Shown here: positions 48,637 through 58,591 of the stretch, one piece after another | How the letters are laid out: each line of letters opens with the position of its first letter | How positions within the stretch are numbered: the first letter of the stretch is position 1 | Source of the DNA: Pseudoselenomonas ruminantium | GTDB lineage: Bacteria; Bacillota; Negativicutes; Selenomonadales; Selenomonadaceae | Direction of reading: 5' to 3' | DNA length: 64,000 bases | Assembly: GCA_015058655.1 (NCBI GenBank) | Contig: SVBX01000001.1 | Coordinates: forward strand, 159,328-223,327 | Made by a program: the position numbers and the translations under genes | The notes under the pieces: generated by a model | What the model was told of the DNA's origin: nothing | Databases searched by the model: none | The model's input: only the letters and a program-made list of their open reading frames with translations

Positions 48637-50741
48637 TATTTATCCCCCACAATCTCATCCAAAAGCCCGGACATTTCCTGCTTAGTGGCCAGAATGTCAG
48701 CATCAATCTCCGCAAGGCTGCGCAGCTTGACCGGCTCATAGAAATACTTCGTGAAGCTCAACTCATAGCCGATAGTGATGGACTTTTCTACCATCCAGCC
48801 GTCCGGAGCATAAGGTCTGACCTCCTGCTCCATGAACGCTTCTAATCCGCCAGGATAGGTTAGAGGCACCTGTTCTGTCTCTTTGAGGTTACTGTCTGCC
48901 TCGTACTCTACACAGCCTTTCTCGGCCTTATAGCGGCCATACAGAGGCTCTGCCTCCCCTTTGCTATGTTTGGCTATCACAGGCTGGGCTGTCTCGCTCA
49001 CCTCGGTGAGGTGGACACGCAGCAGAGTTTCCATTTTCTTGGTAAAGCGGATGTCCTTTTCCTTAGCTATACTCTTCACACGCTCTAGGAAGCCCGTGAA
49101 GGCCTCTGAATAACCTTTTGGGTATTCAGGTATACATTGCACCACTAAATCCGCCAGAGAGGCGTCTGCGCGTCTCAGAGAGGCTATATCCTCCTCCCCC
49201 AGTCTTACATGCAAACGCAAAGGTCTTGCTACATCCACGGAGTAGTAGCCAAATTCCTCATTGGGGAAGACCTTGCTATACTTGGGGTCAGCTTTATCAA
49301 AGGCCTGATACAACTCCATGATTTTCTTTCGGAGAGAACGGCTGATTTCGCAGTTCTTCTGTCCGATGTTCTTCCGCAGGGGCTTTTTCATGCTAGTAGC
49401 ATCTATGAGCTGTACCTTCCCCCGGCGCTCCTCACTCTTGCGATTGGTGACAATCCAGAGGAACGTGCCAATGCCTGTGTTGTAGAACATGTTCTCCGGG
49501 ATGGCCACGATGGCCTCCAGCATGTCCTGCTCGATGATATAGCGGCGCAGGTTGCTGTTGCCGCTACCAGCCTTGCCGTTGAAGAGAGATGAGCCATTAT
49601 GTACCTCCACGATACGACTCCCCAGCTCCGTGTCCTCTTTCATCTTGCTGATATTGTTGGCAAGGAATAGCATCTGCGGGTCACCAATATCCGGCACCAA
49701 GCGGAATTCTTCGCCCTGATACTGCTTAACAAAGCGCAGGTCAGTGATTTCCTCTTTTTTCTTGTAACCCCATGCCACCATGTCTTTCTTCCACGGTGTA
49801 CCGAATGGAGGATTGGATAATGCGAAGTCGAAAGTCTCTGCCGCAAACTGGTCATCAGAGATGGTGGAGCCGAATTTGATATGGCTTGTTTGTGCATCCT
49901 CGCCTTTCAGTAGCATATCGGCCTTGGCAATGGCATAAGTTTCATCGAAGTTCTCCTGTCCGTAGATGTGAACGGAAACTTTCTCCCCTGTTTGTTCTGC
50001 CAACTCTTTGATACGCTCTTCACCTACCGTGAGCATACCACCAGTACCACAAGCCCCATCGTAGATACGATAGGTGCTAGACTTAATCTTGTCCTGTACA
50101 GGGACGAAGGCCAGCTCTGCCATCAGACGCACCACGTCACGAGGGGTGAAATGCCGCCCTGCATCGGTGACATTCGTTTCCTCGTTGAAACGACGAATAA
50201 TCTCCTCAAAGGCTGTGCCCATTGTGTGATTATCCAAAGCAGGAAGCCTCTCTGAGCCGTCATCATTGAGTACAGGACGGCTGGAAAGGTTGATTTCCGG
50301 GCTGGTGAATCGTTTGATTAAGAGCCCCAGCACATCATTGCTGGAGAGCTTTTCTATCTGCTGACGGAACTCAAAGCGGTTGATGATGTCCTGTACGTTG
50401 TCACTGAAACCGTCCAGATACAGGTTGAAGTCAGCCTTGAGCTGCTGCTGGTTGGTACGTGAACGCAAATCCATCAGTGTGTAAGGGGAGCTATTGCAAA
50501 AAGCCTCTCCTGCAACTTTGCAAAGAGCAGGAGCAATATTCGTCATTCCCTGACCTTCCAGATTCTCCTTCATTGCTAGAACCTTCTCCTTGGTAGGCTC
50601 TAGTACCGCATCGAAGCGGCGAATAACCATGAAAGGCAGTATTATCTTGCGGTAATCTCCCACATCGTAGATGTCTACTAAGCAGTCTGAAGCGATAGCC
50701 CAGATGAAAGAGACGAGTTTGTTATAGACTTGCTGTTCCAT
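48636..50741 (-). CDS. hsdM: Type I restriction methyltransferase subunit M
   Basis: GRHFTPRDVVRLMAELAF, YDGACGTGGMLTVGEE, FALSNPPFGTPWKKD. Confidence 0.95.
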   Translation of the reverse strand: MEQQVYNKLVSFIWAIASDCLVDIYDVGDYRKIILPFMVIRRFDAVLEPTKEKVLAMKENLEGQGMTNIAPALCKVAGEAFCNSSPYTLMDLRSRTNQQQLKADFNLYLDGFSDNVQDIINRFEFRQQIEKLSSNDVLGLLIKRFTSPEINLSSRPVLNDDGSERLPALDNHTMGTAFEEIIRRFNEETNVTDAGRHFTPRDVVRLMAELAFVPVQDKIKSSTYRIYDGACGTGGMLTVGEERIKELAEQTGEKVSVHIYGQENFDETYAIAKADMLLKGEDAQTSHIKFGSTISDDQFAAETFDFALSNPPFGTPWKKDMVAWGYKKKEEITDLRFVKQYQGEEFRLVPDIGDPQMLFLANNISKMKEDTELGSRIVEVHNGSSLFNGKAGSGNSNLRRYIIEQDMLEAIVAIPENMFYNTGIGTFLWIVTNRKSEERRGKVQLIDATSMKKPLRKNIGQKNCEISRSLRKKIMELYQAFDKADPKYSKVFPNEEFGYYSVDVARPLRLHVRLGEEDIASLRRADASLADLVVQCIPEYPKGYSEAFTGFLERVKSIAKEKDIRFTKKMETLLRVHLTEVSETAQPVIAKHSKGEAEPLYGRYKAEKGCVEYEADSNLKETEQVPLTYPGGLEAFMEQEVRPYAPDGWMVEKSITIGYELSFTKYFYEPVKLRSLAEIDADILATKQEMSGLLDEIVGDK

Positions 50742-50861
50742 GTAACATTCTCTCCTTGTTATTCGATAAGTCCATTATAATGCCTCTATTCCTGATTTGA
50801 CAAAGGCAATATTCCTATTATGGTGAAAAATTACATTGAACCATTGTTGCAACAACATAGC

Positions 50862-50925
50862 AAGAAAGCGTCGAATGCTGTAAAGCCCCTAATATCAAAG
50901 CTTCACAATACATCGACGCTTTCTT
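50862..50925. repeat. Inverted repeat AAGAAAGCGTCGA / TCGACGCTTTCTT
   Basis: 13-bp perfect arms read directly. Confidence 0.8.
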
Positions 50926-50940
50926 CACATTGAAACGAAT

Positions 50941-51080
50941 TATAAGGCCATTGTTCCAGTTTTGCCGTAGGCAAAACTTCCTCTTGGCCTTTCAACGAGG
51001 CGGAAGATATTAACTCGCCTTATGTTAGTAGTTTGTCCCCCCACTTATGGAAGTGGGGGACATCTTGTTACTCGTTATAC
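50941..51080 (-). repeat. Dispersed ~140-bp hairpin repeat, copy A
   Basis: Reverse complement shares long blocks with 61115-61243 and 63854-63952. Confidence 0.85.
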
Positions 51081-51099
51081 TTTCTTCACAGCCCCATAT

Positions 51100-51942
51100 T
51101 TACTTCTTCTCTCCGCACATGCCGCTCTGCAAGAGTTCCCTGATCTGCACCATGACCCCGTGCTCGGCGTTGCTCTTGGCCTCGAACCTGGCCAGTTCCT
51201 TCACCTTGGGGTGGGCGTTGGCCATGGCGTAGCTGTAATACACGGAACTCATCATCTCCGCGTCATTCATGTAGTCGCCGAAGGCAGCACACTCCTTGGG
51301 AGTAATCTTCAGCTTTTTCTGCACCTGCTGGATGGCCATGCCCTTGTTGATGCCGAAGCCTATGACATCCACCCAGTAGGCGCTGGCCAGCACCACCTGC
51401 AGGCGGCCGTTGAACTTCTTCAGATAGGGATAGATGGTCTTATCGGCCTGGGCGCTGGGGTCAAAAAAGGACACCTTGATAATCTCATCATCTATGCCAT
51501 CGAAGCTCGCCACGGTTTGGGCATGGGTGAAATACTTGTGCATCTCTGCCTGGAATTCTTCCGTATACTGATGTTCCAAGGCGTAGGCGCTTTTCTTGCC
51601 GCAAGCTACAGCATAGCCGGAGGTATTTTCCAGCGCCGTCCTGAGCACCTTCAGGGCCAGTTTCCTGGGCATGGGGCTGGAGGAGATTTCCTTGCCTTTA
51701 TACATCACCATGGTGCCGTTTTCGGCCACAAAGAGGAATTCATCCTTATAAGCCGGGAAACTGTCCAGCAGAGAATAATACTGGCGGCCTGAGGAGGGGG
51801 CAAAAAGCACCCCATGGGCTTTCATTTCCTCTACCACCTGGGGAAATTCCTCCGGCAGATTCCCCTGCTCATCCAAAAGAGTGCCGTCCATATCCGAAAA
51901 GATGATTTTTATCATGGTGTCACTTCTCCCTGTCACTTTCAC
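51100..51942 (-). CDS. Cof-type HAD-IIB family hydrolase
   Basis: KIIFSDMDGTLLDEQGNLPEE; ECAAFGDYMNDAEMM. Confidence 0.93.
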   Translation of the reverse strand: MKVTGRSDTMIKIIFSDMDGTLLDEQGNLPEEFPQVVEEMKAHGVLFAPSSGRQYYSLLDSFPAYKDEFLFVAENGTMVMYKGKEISSSPMPRKLALKVLRTALENTSGYAVACGKKSAYALEHQYTEEFQAEMHKYFTHAQTVASFDGIDDEIIKVSFFDPSAQADKTIYPYLKKFNGRLQVVLASAYWVDVIGFGINKGMAIQQVQKKLKITPKECAAFGDYMNDAEMMSSVYYSYAMANAHPKVKELARFEAKSNAEHGVMVQIRELLQSGMCGEKK

Positions 51943-53255
51943 TTCTTGCTGAGACCCTGGGTGAGCCAGCCAAAATGCTGCTGCAAATACGCCCCTACCC
52001 GCTCACCGATATGCTTTTTGCCAATATAATCAGGATGCAGACCATCAGAAGTGTATTCTGCTCTCAGATTACCCTCCGCATCTGTCAAAGCGGAAGACAC
52101 ATCCAGGCTATGGGGCTGGCTGAGCACCCACTCATTCACATACTGCTGGTGCACCTGCCAGTCAGACGGCGGTACAACAATGCCGGGAATGCGATGCACC
52201 ATCATATAGGCATTGATAGGAGTAGCCGTGAGGAACACGGGGATAATGCCATAGGCATGGCATTTATCCCGGATGGCAGAAAGATTCTCCACCGTTTCCC
52301 AGCCCAAGGTGCCCTGCCGGAAATCATTGACTCCCCCCATGATTACCAGCACTCTGGGCTTCCAGGGCAGTACATCGTCTTCAAAACGCTCCAGCATGGC
52401 CGCCGTAGTGTTGCCGCTCAGGCCCAGATTCTTGATGGGCACAGCGCTGTAAGTCTCCCAGTTATACATGGTATAGCCTGGCGGCACAGAAACAGCTCCG
52501 CCCCCGTGGGTGATGCTGTCCCCCAGAGCCGCTATAGGCGCCGGCTCACCGCTGATGGAAAAATGGCTGGGTTCTGACCAGCTGCTCCTGGCCCCGGAAG
52601 GATACACGGAGCGCACACGCCAATAGTACTCCCCCGGATGAGTGTAGCCATAGTATTCATATACATCATATTCCCCGGCTTCGAGGCTGCGGATCTTCAC
52701 ATCGCCTCCCGGACTCTGACGGTAAACCTCTACCTCATGCTCCTTGACCCCGGCCTGAGGTATCCAGGAATAAACGGGGTACATGGGCATATAGTCCATC
52801 TTTTCAAATTCCGTCGTGGGCTTGGGGGCAGGAGGATTTATCTCAGCTCCCTCCACAGGCTGAGGCTCGGTGAAGCTTCCCATATAGTTGCCATGGAAAT
52901 CCATGGCGCAGACCTTCCAGTAGCAGTCCTTGATTTTATTTCTGAAACGACTCACTTCCACATCCACGCCATTGGTGTAGATTTCCCGCTGGCGCAGCAG
53001 CACATTGGCCTTGATGTTCTCCGGGCCCTTCAGCAGCACGAACTCATACTGCACAGCCCCGGGCACGGCCTCCCACTGAAAGCGCATCTCGCTTATCTGG
53101 CTGGCTTCGACACCGGCAGTATTTTCCGCTGCCACAGGATCCGGGTTCAGCACCCCTGCCAGGAGGCACATCAAGCCCGCCAAGATATTTTTATGACAAG
53201 AACCAAAATTTCGCATCTTACAACTCTCCCACAAATGAGGCAGGCGGCCCTTCAC
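51939..53255 (-). CDS. Secreted SGNH/GDSL hydrolase
   Basis: IAALGDSITHGGG; VIMGGVNDFRQG; SDGLHPDYIG; signal peptide. Confidence 0.88.
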   Translation of the reverse strand: MKGRLPHLWESCKMRNFGSCHKNILAGLMCLLAGVLNPDPVAAENTAGVEASQISEMRFQWEAVPGAVQYEFVLLKGPENIKANVLLRQREIYTNGVDVEVSRFRNKIKDCYWKVCAMDFHGNYMGSFTEPQPVEGAEINPPAPKPTTEFEKMDYMPMYPVYSWIPQAGVKEHEVEVYRQSPGGDVKIRSLEAGEYDVYEYYGYTHPGEYYWRVRSVYPSGARSSWSEPSHFSISGEPAPIAALGDSITHGGGAVSVPPGYTMYNWETYSAVPIKNLGLSGNTTAAMLERFEDDVLPWKPRVLVIMGGVNDFRQGTLGWETVENLSAIRDKCHAYGIIPVFLTATPINAYMMVHRIPGIVVPPSDWQVHQQYVNEWVLSQPHSLDVSSALTDAEGNLRAEYTSDGLHPDYIGKKHIGERVGAYLQQHFGWLTQGLSKK

Positions 53256-53340
53256 TGCCGCCCGCTATACTCTTCGGGACGCATCCCAAAGGATTTTCCT
53301 CATTCTATTTTAAGAGCCACGGCCTGCTTTTGTCAAACCT

Positions 53341-55008
53341 TTAGAATAGTCCCGTAATGCGCCCTTCGGCATCGATGTCCATCTTCTCTGCCGCAGGGTG
53401 GGCGGGCAGGCCCGGCATGGTAAGGATGCTGCCCGTGAGGGCCACAATGAAGCCGGCCCCGGCGGAAACACGCAGCTCGCGCACAGTGATGGCAAAGCCC
53501 TGGGGACGGCCCAGCTTCATGGGGTCATCGGAAAGAGAATACTGGGTCTTGGCCACGCAGACAGGCATCTTGTCAAAGCCCAGGGCTTCGATTTCCTCCA
53601 GCTGCTTCTGGGCAGAGGGAGCAAAGATGACCTTGTCTGCCCCGTAAATCTTCTGGGCAATGGCCGTGAGCTTTTCGGGGATAGTCTGCTCAGTCTCATA
53701 CATCAGCTGGAAGTCAGCAGACTGCTCCATGGCAGAGAGAACCTTCTCAGCCAGAACCTGACCGCCCTCACCGCCTTTGGCCCAAACTTCGGAGATGGCC
53801 ACCTGGGCGCCATGCTTATTGCACTCATCTTCCACGAACTTCAATTCCTCAGCCGTATCCGTGGGGAAGGCATTCACTGCCACCACAGCAGGCAGGCCGA
53901 AACCCTTGATGCTCTCGATATGCTTGGAGAGGTTGGCCAGGCCCTTCTTCAAGGCCTCCATATCTACCTGGCCAAGCTGATCCTTGGCCAGGCCGCCGTG
54001 CATCTTAAGTGCCCTGACCGTAGCCACAATCACCACCGCATCGGGGTGAACACCCATAAAGCGGCACTTGATATCCAGGAACTTCTCCGCCCCCAGGTCG
54101 GCGCCGAAGCCTGCCTCCGTCACTACGATGTCGGAGAGCTTCAGAGCGTGCTTGGTGGCCATGACGCTGTTGCAGCCGTGGGCGATATTGGCAAAAGGCC
54201 CGCCGTGGATAAAGGCAGGGGTTCCCTCCAGAGTCTGAACCAGATTGGGCTTGATGGCATCCTTGAACAGCAGGGTGAGAGCCCCGGTGACGCCCAGCTC
54301 GTCAGCCCGCACAGCCCTGCCGCTGCGGGTGTAAGCCACCACAATCTGCCCCAGGCGCTTCTTCATATCCTGCAGATCGGCAGCCAGACAGAGAATGGCC
54401 ATCATCTCAGAAGCCACAGTGATATCAAAGCCCGTCTCACGGGGCACGCCGTGGGCTTTGCCCCCCATGCCCACCACCACATGGCGCAGGGCGCGGTCAT
54501 TTAAGTCCAGCACCCGCTTCCACACGATGCGGCGCACATCCAGATCCAGGGCATTGCCCTGCTGCAGGTGGTTGTCTATGACAGCTGCCAGCAGGTTATG
54601 GGCGGTGGTGATGGCGTGGAAGTCTCCGGTGAAGTGCAGGTTGATGTCCTCCATGGGCACCACCTGGGCATAGCCGCCCCCGGCAGCGCCCCCCTTGAGA
54701 CCGAAGCAAGGCCCCAGGGAAGGTTCCCGCAGGGCCACGCTCACTTTTTTCCCCATGCGGTGCAGGGCATCTGCCAGTCCCACGCTGGTGGTTGTCTTGC
54801 CCTCCCCTGCAGGAGTGGGGTTGATAGCAGTCACCAGCACCAGCTTGCCGTTCTCCCTGTCCTTTACCTTCTGCCACACCTCAGAGGTGAGCTTGGCCTT
54901 GTACTTGCCGTACAGCTCCAGATCGTCCTCCGTCAGTCCCAGTTCTGCGGCAATCTCCTTGATAGGCTGCATCTTGGCTTCCTGTGCAATTTCCACATCG
55001 GTTTTCAT
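53341..55008 (-). CDS. fhs: Formate--tetrahydrofolate ligase (start [13 protein letters not shown] preferred)
   Basis: [64 protein letters not shown]. Confidence 0.96.
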   Translation of the reverse strand: MKTDVEIAQEAKMQPIKEIAAELGLTEDDLELYGKYKAKLTSEVWQKVKDRENGKLVLVTAINPTPAGEGKTTTSVGLADALHRMGKKVSVALREPSLGPCFGLKGGAAGGGYAQVVPMEDINLHFTGDFHAITTAHNLLAAVIDNHLQQGNALDLDVRRIVWKRVLDLNDRALRHVVVGMGGKAHGVPRETGFDITVASEMMAILCLAADLQDMKKRLGQIVVAYTRSGRAVRADELGVTGALTLLFKDAIKPNLVQTLEGTPAFIHGGPFANIAHGCNSVMATKHALKLSDIVVTEAGFGADLGAEKFLDIKCRFMGVHPDAVVIVATVRALKMHGGLAKDQLGQVDMEALKKGLANLSKHIESIKGFGLPAVVAVNAFPTDTAEELKFVEDECNKHGAQVAISEVWAKGGEGGQVLAEKVLSAMEQSADFQLMYETEQTIPEKLTAIAQKIYGADKVIFAPSAQKQLEEIEALGFDKMPVCVAKTQYSLSDDPMKLGRPQGFAITVRELRVSAGAGFIVALTGSILTMPGLPAHPAAEKMDIDAEGRITGLF

Positions 55009-55039
55009 GGCATTTCCTCCTAAAGTTTCAGTCAACAAT

Positions 55040-55918
55040 TCAGCCCAGCTGCATTTCTGCAGCCTGCACCACATTTTCCATCAGCATAGCCACGGTGAGG
55101 AGCCCTACGCCGCCCGGCACAGGGGTGATGGCGCCCGCCACCTCTTTCACCGCCTCGAAGTCCACATCGCCCACCAGCTTGCCCTTGGCTCCCGGCTCGG
55201 CGGGAGGCAGACGGTTGATGCCCACATCGATGACCGTTGCTCCTTCCTTCACCATCTCGGCGGTGATGAATTTGGGACGGCCCACGGCTGCCACCAGGAT
55301 ATCTGCCTCCCTGGTGACGGCAGGCAGATTCTCTGTGCGGGAATGGCAGACGGTGACGGTGGCATTCTTGGCCAGCAGCAGGTGCAGCATGGGCTTGCCC
55401 ACGATATTGCTGCGGCCCACCACCACGGCTTTCTTCCCCTCCAGGGGAATGCCCGCCAGCTCCAGCATCTTCAGGCAGCCGTGGGGAGTGCAGGGCAGCA
55501 GGGCCTCCTCTCCCTTCACCATGCGGCCCACATTGACCGGGTGGAAGCCGTCCACATCCTTCACCGGGTCAATGCTGTCCAGGATTTCCGCTTCGGCAGG
55601 GCGCAGAGCCTTGGGCAGGGGCAGCTGCACCAGGATGCCGTGGATTTTCCCGTCCTTGTTCAGGCTGTCAATCCTGGCCAGGATTTCCTCTTTCGTGCTC
55701 TCCTCCGGCATCTCAATGACCTCGGAGTAGATGCCCAGTTCCTCACAGGCCTTGTGCTTGTTCCGCACATAGACCTCGGAAGCTGGGTCATGGCCCACGA
55801 TGATGACCGCCAGCCCCGGGCGCACACCGTATTTTTCCTCCAGCCTGTCTGCCCTTTCTTTGGCATCTTCTTTGAACTGCCCGGCAAAAACTTTTCCTTC
55901 CAGTAATCTTGCTGACAA
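55040..55918 (-). CDS. folD: Methylenetetrahydrofolate dehydrogenase/cyclohydrolase
   Basis: [59 protein letters not shown]. Confidence 0.96.
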   Translation of the reverse strand: MSARLLEGKVFAGQFKEDAKERADRLEEKYGVRPGLAVIIVGHDPASEVYVRNKHKACEELGIYSEVIEMPEESTKEEILARIDSLNKDGKIHGILVQLPLPKALRPAEAEILDSIDPVKDVDGFHPVNVGRMVKGEEALLPCTPHGCLKMLELAGIPLEGKKAVVVGRSNIVGKPMLHLLLAKNATVTVCHSRTENLPAVTREADILVAAVGRPKFITAEMVKEGATVIDVGINRLPPAEPGAKGKLVGDVDFEAVKEVAGAITPVPGGVGLLTVAMLMENVVQAAEMQLG

Positions 55919-55974
55919 ATGAACCCCTCCATACGATAATAAGCTGTCTTCAATGAGGTGAAGCCAAGCCTGTT

Positions 55975-56140
55975 TAGGGCGTGTTGATTAAATGAACTTG
56001 GCACAGATTTATGGGGATTGGCTGTCCATTGCAAGGCGACAAACCGGAGGCATAGCGGTGCTATGTCGAGGATTTGTCAACGACGCAGGGACAGTCAAGA
56101 CCCGTGAAGATGGGCTGAGTGAATTAATCAACACGCCCTA
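55975..56140. mobile_element. 166-bp MITE with 17-bp perfect TIRs
   Basis: TAGGGCGTGTTGATTAA ... TTAATCAACACGCCCTA; internal hairpin GACAAACC...GGATTTGTC. Confidence 0.8.
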
Positions 56141-56191
56141 GCTGGCACAGTTCAAAACGCCGCACCTCATCCACCGCTTCGCGGTCCCCCT

Positions 56192-56215
56192 TCCCCTCAG
56201 GGGGAAGGCTTTATA
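56192..56215. repeat. REP-like fragment related to the 60.9-kb MITE arms
   Basis: CACCTCATCCACCGCTTCGCGGTCCCCCTTCCCCTCAGGGGGAAGGCT nearby resembles 61021-61073. Confidence 0.5.
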
Positions 56216-56218
56216 TCA

Positions 56219-56248
56219 GAAAAACGCCGGCAGAAACTGCCGACGTTC
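56219..56248 (-). terminator. Terminator after the UbiA-like gene
   Basis: AACGTCGGCAG-ttt-CTGCCGGCGTTTTT. Confidence 0.8.
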
Positions 56249-56251
56249 AAC

Positions 56252-57121
56252 TCAAAGATAATAGCTCACCCAGGCGCAAAGGCAGATAGCCACAGAAACA
56301 ATGCCGTTGCGCAGGAAATAAGCCTGGGTCACCCGGGAAAAATCCGCAGGGGACACAATGCTGTGCTGATAGTACAAGGTGCCTGCGGCAATGCCTACGC
56401 CCACAAAATAAAGGGAATGCAGGGAGAGCATCATGCCCACGGCAAAGAAGCAAGCAACACAAATAACATGAAGCACCTTGGCAATCCTGAAGGCACCCAC
56501 ACCACCATAGGAAACCGCCAGGGAATGGAGGCCCTGGCTCTTGTCGAATTCTTCGTCCTGTGCCCCGTACATGGCATCAAAGGCCCCAATCCACAGGGCC
56601 ACTGCCGTGCACAGCACAATCATGGGCGCATCAATAGTGCCCCGGACAGCCACCCAGCCCCCGGCGGGAGCCATGGCAATGGCCAAGCCCAGGAAGAGAT
56701 GCACCCAGCCTGTGACGCGCTTCAGATAGGGATAGACCAGGCAGGGAATAGCCGCTACCGGCAAAAGGTAGAGGCAGATAGGCGGCAGCTGGGCCACGGA
56801 CAGGACCATGAGCGCCAGGCAGATGACGATGAAGACCTTCGCCTCCCCCTTGGTGATCTCCCCCCGCACCATGGCACGGTAAGAAAGCCGGGGCTGCTGG
56901 CTGTCGTATTTCAGGTCAGCCAGATTGTCCATAGCCATAGCCGCAGCCCGCCCCGTAGTGATGGCCAAAGCCACCCAGAGAAGCACCATGGGGTCCGGAT
57001 GACCATCAGCGGCCAAAACCGCAGCCATCAGGCCAAAGGGCAGGTCGAAGATGGTATGGTGCAGGGCCACGTTATTGATATGGGCCTTCAAACTAATCAA
57101 TCCAGTCCTAGCTCCTTCCAT
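56252..57121 (-). CDS. UbiA-family prenyltransferase
   Basis: MAMDNLADLKYDSQQPRLSYRAMVRGEIT; GAFDAMYGAQDEEFDKSQGLHSLAVSYG. Confidence 0.9.
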   Translation of the reverse strand: MEGARTGLISLKAHINNVALHHTIFDLPFGLMAAVLAADGHPDPMVLLWVALAITTGRAAAMAMDNLADLKYDSQQPRLSYRAMVRGEITKGEAKVFIVICLALMVLSVAQLPPICLYLLPVAAIPCLVYPYLKRVTGWVHLFLGLAIAMAPAGGWVAVRGTIDAPMIVLCTAVALWIGAFDAMYGAQDEEFDKSQGLHSLAVSYGGVGAFRIAKVLHVICVACFFAVGMMLSLHSLYFVGVGIAAGTLYYQHSIVSPADFSRVTQAYFLRNGIVSVAICLCAWVSYYL

Positions 57122-58557
57122 TTTGCATCTACACGCGCCTTGATGGCGTCAGGGGTGGCCACTTCCTCAGGCCACTCACGAGCATGGCCCTCCTCGGGCC
57201 AGGTCTTGGTGGCATCAATGCCCAGCTTGGCGCCCCACTTGGCCATAGGCGAGGAATGATCCAATACATCCAGGGGGCCATGCACGATTTCCAGATCGTG
57301 GTCGGCGTCGATGTTGTTGAACACCCGCCAGGCCACCTGGGCATAGTCCTGCACATCCACATAGTCATCCACCACGATAATCATCTTCACATTCATCATC
57401 TGGCCCATGCCCCAGAAGGCATGCATGACCTTGCGGGCGTGCATGGGGAACTGCTTCTTGATGGAAACAAGGCAGCAGTCATGGAAAACGCCCTCAATGG
57501 GCATATTGATATCCTTCACCTCCGGCAGCATCTGCTGCAGGAGAGGCAGGAAAATACGCTCCGTAGCCTTGGCCAGGTAGGCATCCTCCATGGGTGGCCT
57601 GCCCACCACCGTGGCAAAGTAGATGGGGTCTTTCCTGTGGGTGATAGCGGTGATATGGAACACAGGGTACTCGTCCGCCAGGGAATAATAACCTGTATGG
57701 TCGCCAAAAGGCCCTTCGATGCGGCTCTCATGGGGCAGCACATAGCCCTCCAATATGATTTCCGCCGTGGCGGGCACCTCGATATCCACGGTCTTGCACT
57801 TCACCATTTCCACGGACTTGTGTCTGAGGAACCCGGCGAAGACCATTTCGTCGATGTCCCTGGGCAACGGCGCGGTAGCCGCATAGGTCAGCACCGGGTC
57901 GGTGCCGATGGCCACAGCGCACTCGATTTTCTCGCCGCCGGCAGCTTCCATATCCCGGTAGTTCTCCGCCCCGTTCTTGTGGATATGCCAGTGCATGCCC
58001 GTGGTGCGGCTGTCGTACTTCTGCAGGCGGTACATGCCCACATTGCGCTTGCCGGTCTTGGGATTCTTGGTAAAGACCAACGGCAGGGTCACGAAAGGCC
58101 CGCCATCCTCAGGCCAGCACTTCAAAATGGGGATTTCGTCCAGATTGGGATTTTCCGTCTCCACCACTTCCTGGCAGGGAGCGTTCTTCACATACTTGGG
58201 GAAATTCACCGCATTCTTGATCATGGGAATCATGGTGATGACACTCATCTTGTTCTGCAGGGACACATAGGGCAGCTTCAGCATTTCCCGCAGTTCCTCT
58301 GCGATATCATCAAGTTTCTCCACTCCCAGAGCCAGGGACATGCGTTCGTAGCTGCCAAAGGCATTGATGAGCACAGGCATGGAGGAACCTTTAACATTCT
58401 CAAAGAGAATGGCCACATTCTTGTCCTCCGGCCCCTTGGAAATGCGGTCCACAATCTCCGTGATTTCCAGCTCCGGGTCAACTTCCGTCTTGACGCGTTT
58501 CAAGAGTCCCCGGCCTTCCAGCACCTCCATGAACTCGCGCAAATCCTTATATGCCAA
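57097..58557 (-). CDS. UbiD-family decarboxylase
   Basis: MAYKDLREFMEVLEGRGLLKRVKTEVDPELEITEI; ESRIEGPFGDHTGYYS; DYVDVQDYAQVAWRVFNNID. Confidence 0.93.
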   Translation of the reverse strand: MAYKDLREFMEVLEGRGLLKRVKTEVDPELEITEIVDRISKGPEDKNVAILFENVKGSSMPVLINAFGSYERMSLALGVEKLDDIAEELREMLKLPYVSLQNKMSVITMIPMIKNAVNFPKYVKNAPCQEVVETENPNLDEIPILKCWPEDGGPFVTLPLVFTKNPKTGKRNVGMYRLQKYDSRTTGMHWHIHKNGAENYRDMEAAGGEKIECAVAIGTDPVLTYAATAPLPRDIDEMVFAGFLRHKSVEMVKCKTVDIEVPATAEIILEGYVLPHESRIEGPFGDHTGYYSLADEYPVFHITAITHRKDPIYFATVVGRPPMEDAYLAKATERIFLPLLQQMLPEVKDINMPIEGVFHDCCLVSIKKQFPMHARKVMHAFWGMGQMMNVKMIIVVDDYVDVQDYAQVAWRVFNNIDADHDLEIVHGPLDVLDHSSPMAKWGAKLGIDATKTWPEEGHAREWPEEVATPDAIKARVDAKWKELGLD

Positions 58558-58591
58558 TGAGATTCCTCCTTAAAAAAAGCCCGTTTGTTCC

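Noticed and set aside
37084-51100. Prophage or ICE as an explanation for the whole island
   Set aside because: No integrase, terminase, capsid, relaxase or conjugation genes were found; only XRE/ImmA and DUF4417 hint at phage/ICE ancestry.
53398-55906. Several long plus-strand ORFs over fhs/folD
   Set aside because: Codon-bias shadows of strongly identified genes.
57184-58560. 458-aa plus-strand ORF
   Set aside because: Antisense shadow of the UbiD-family gene.
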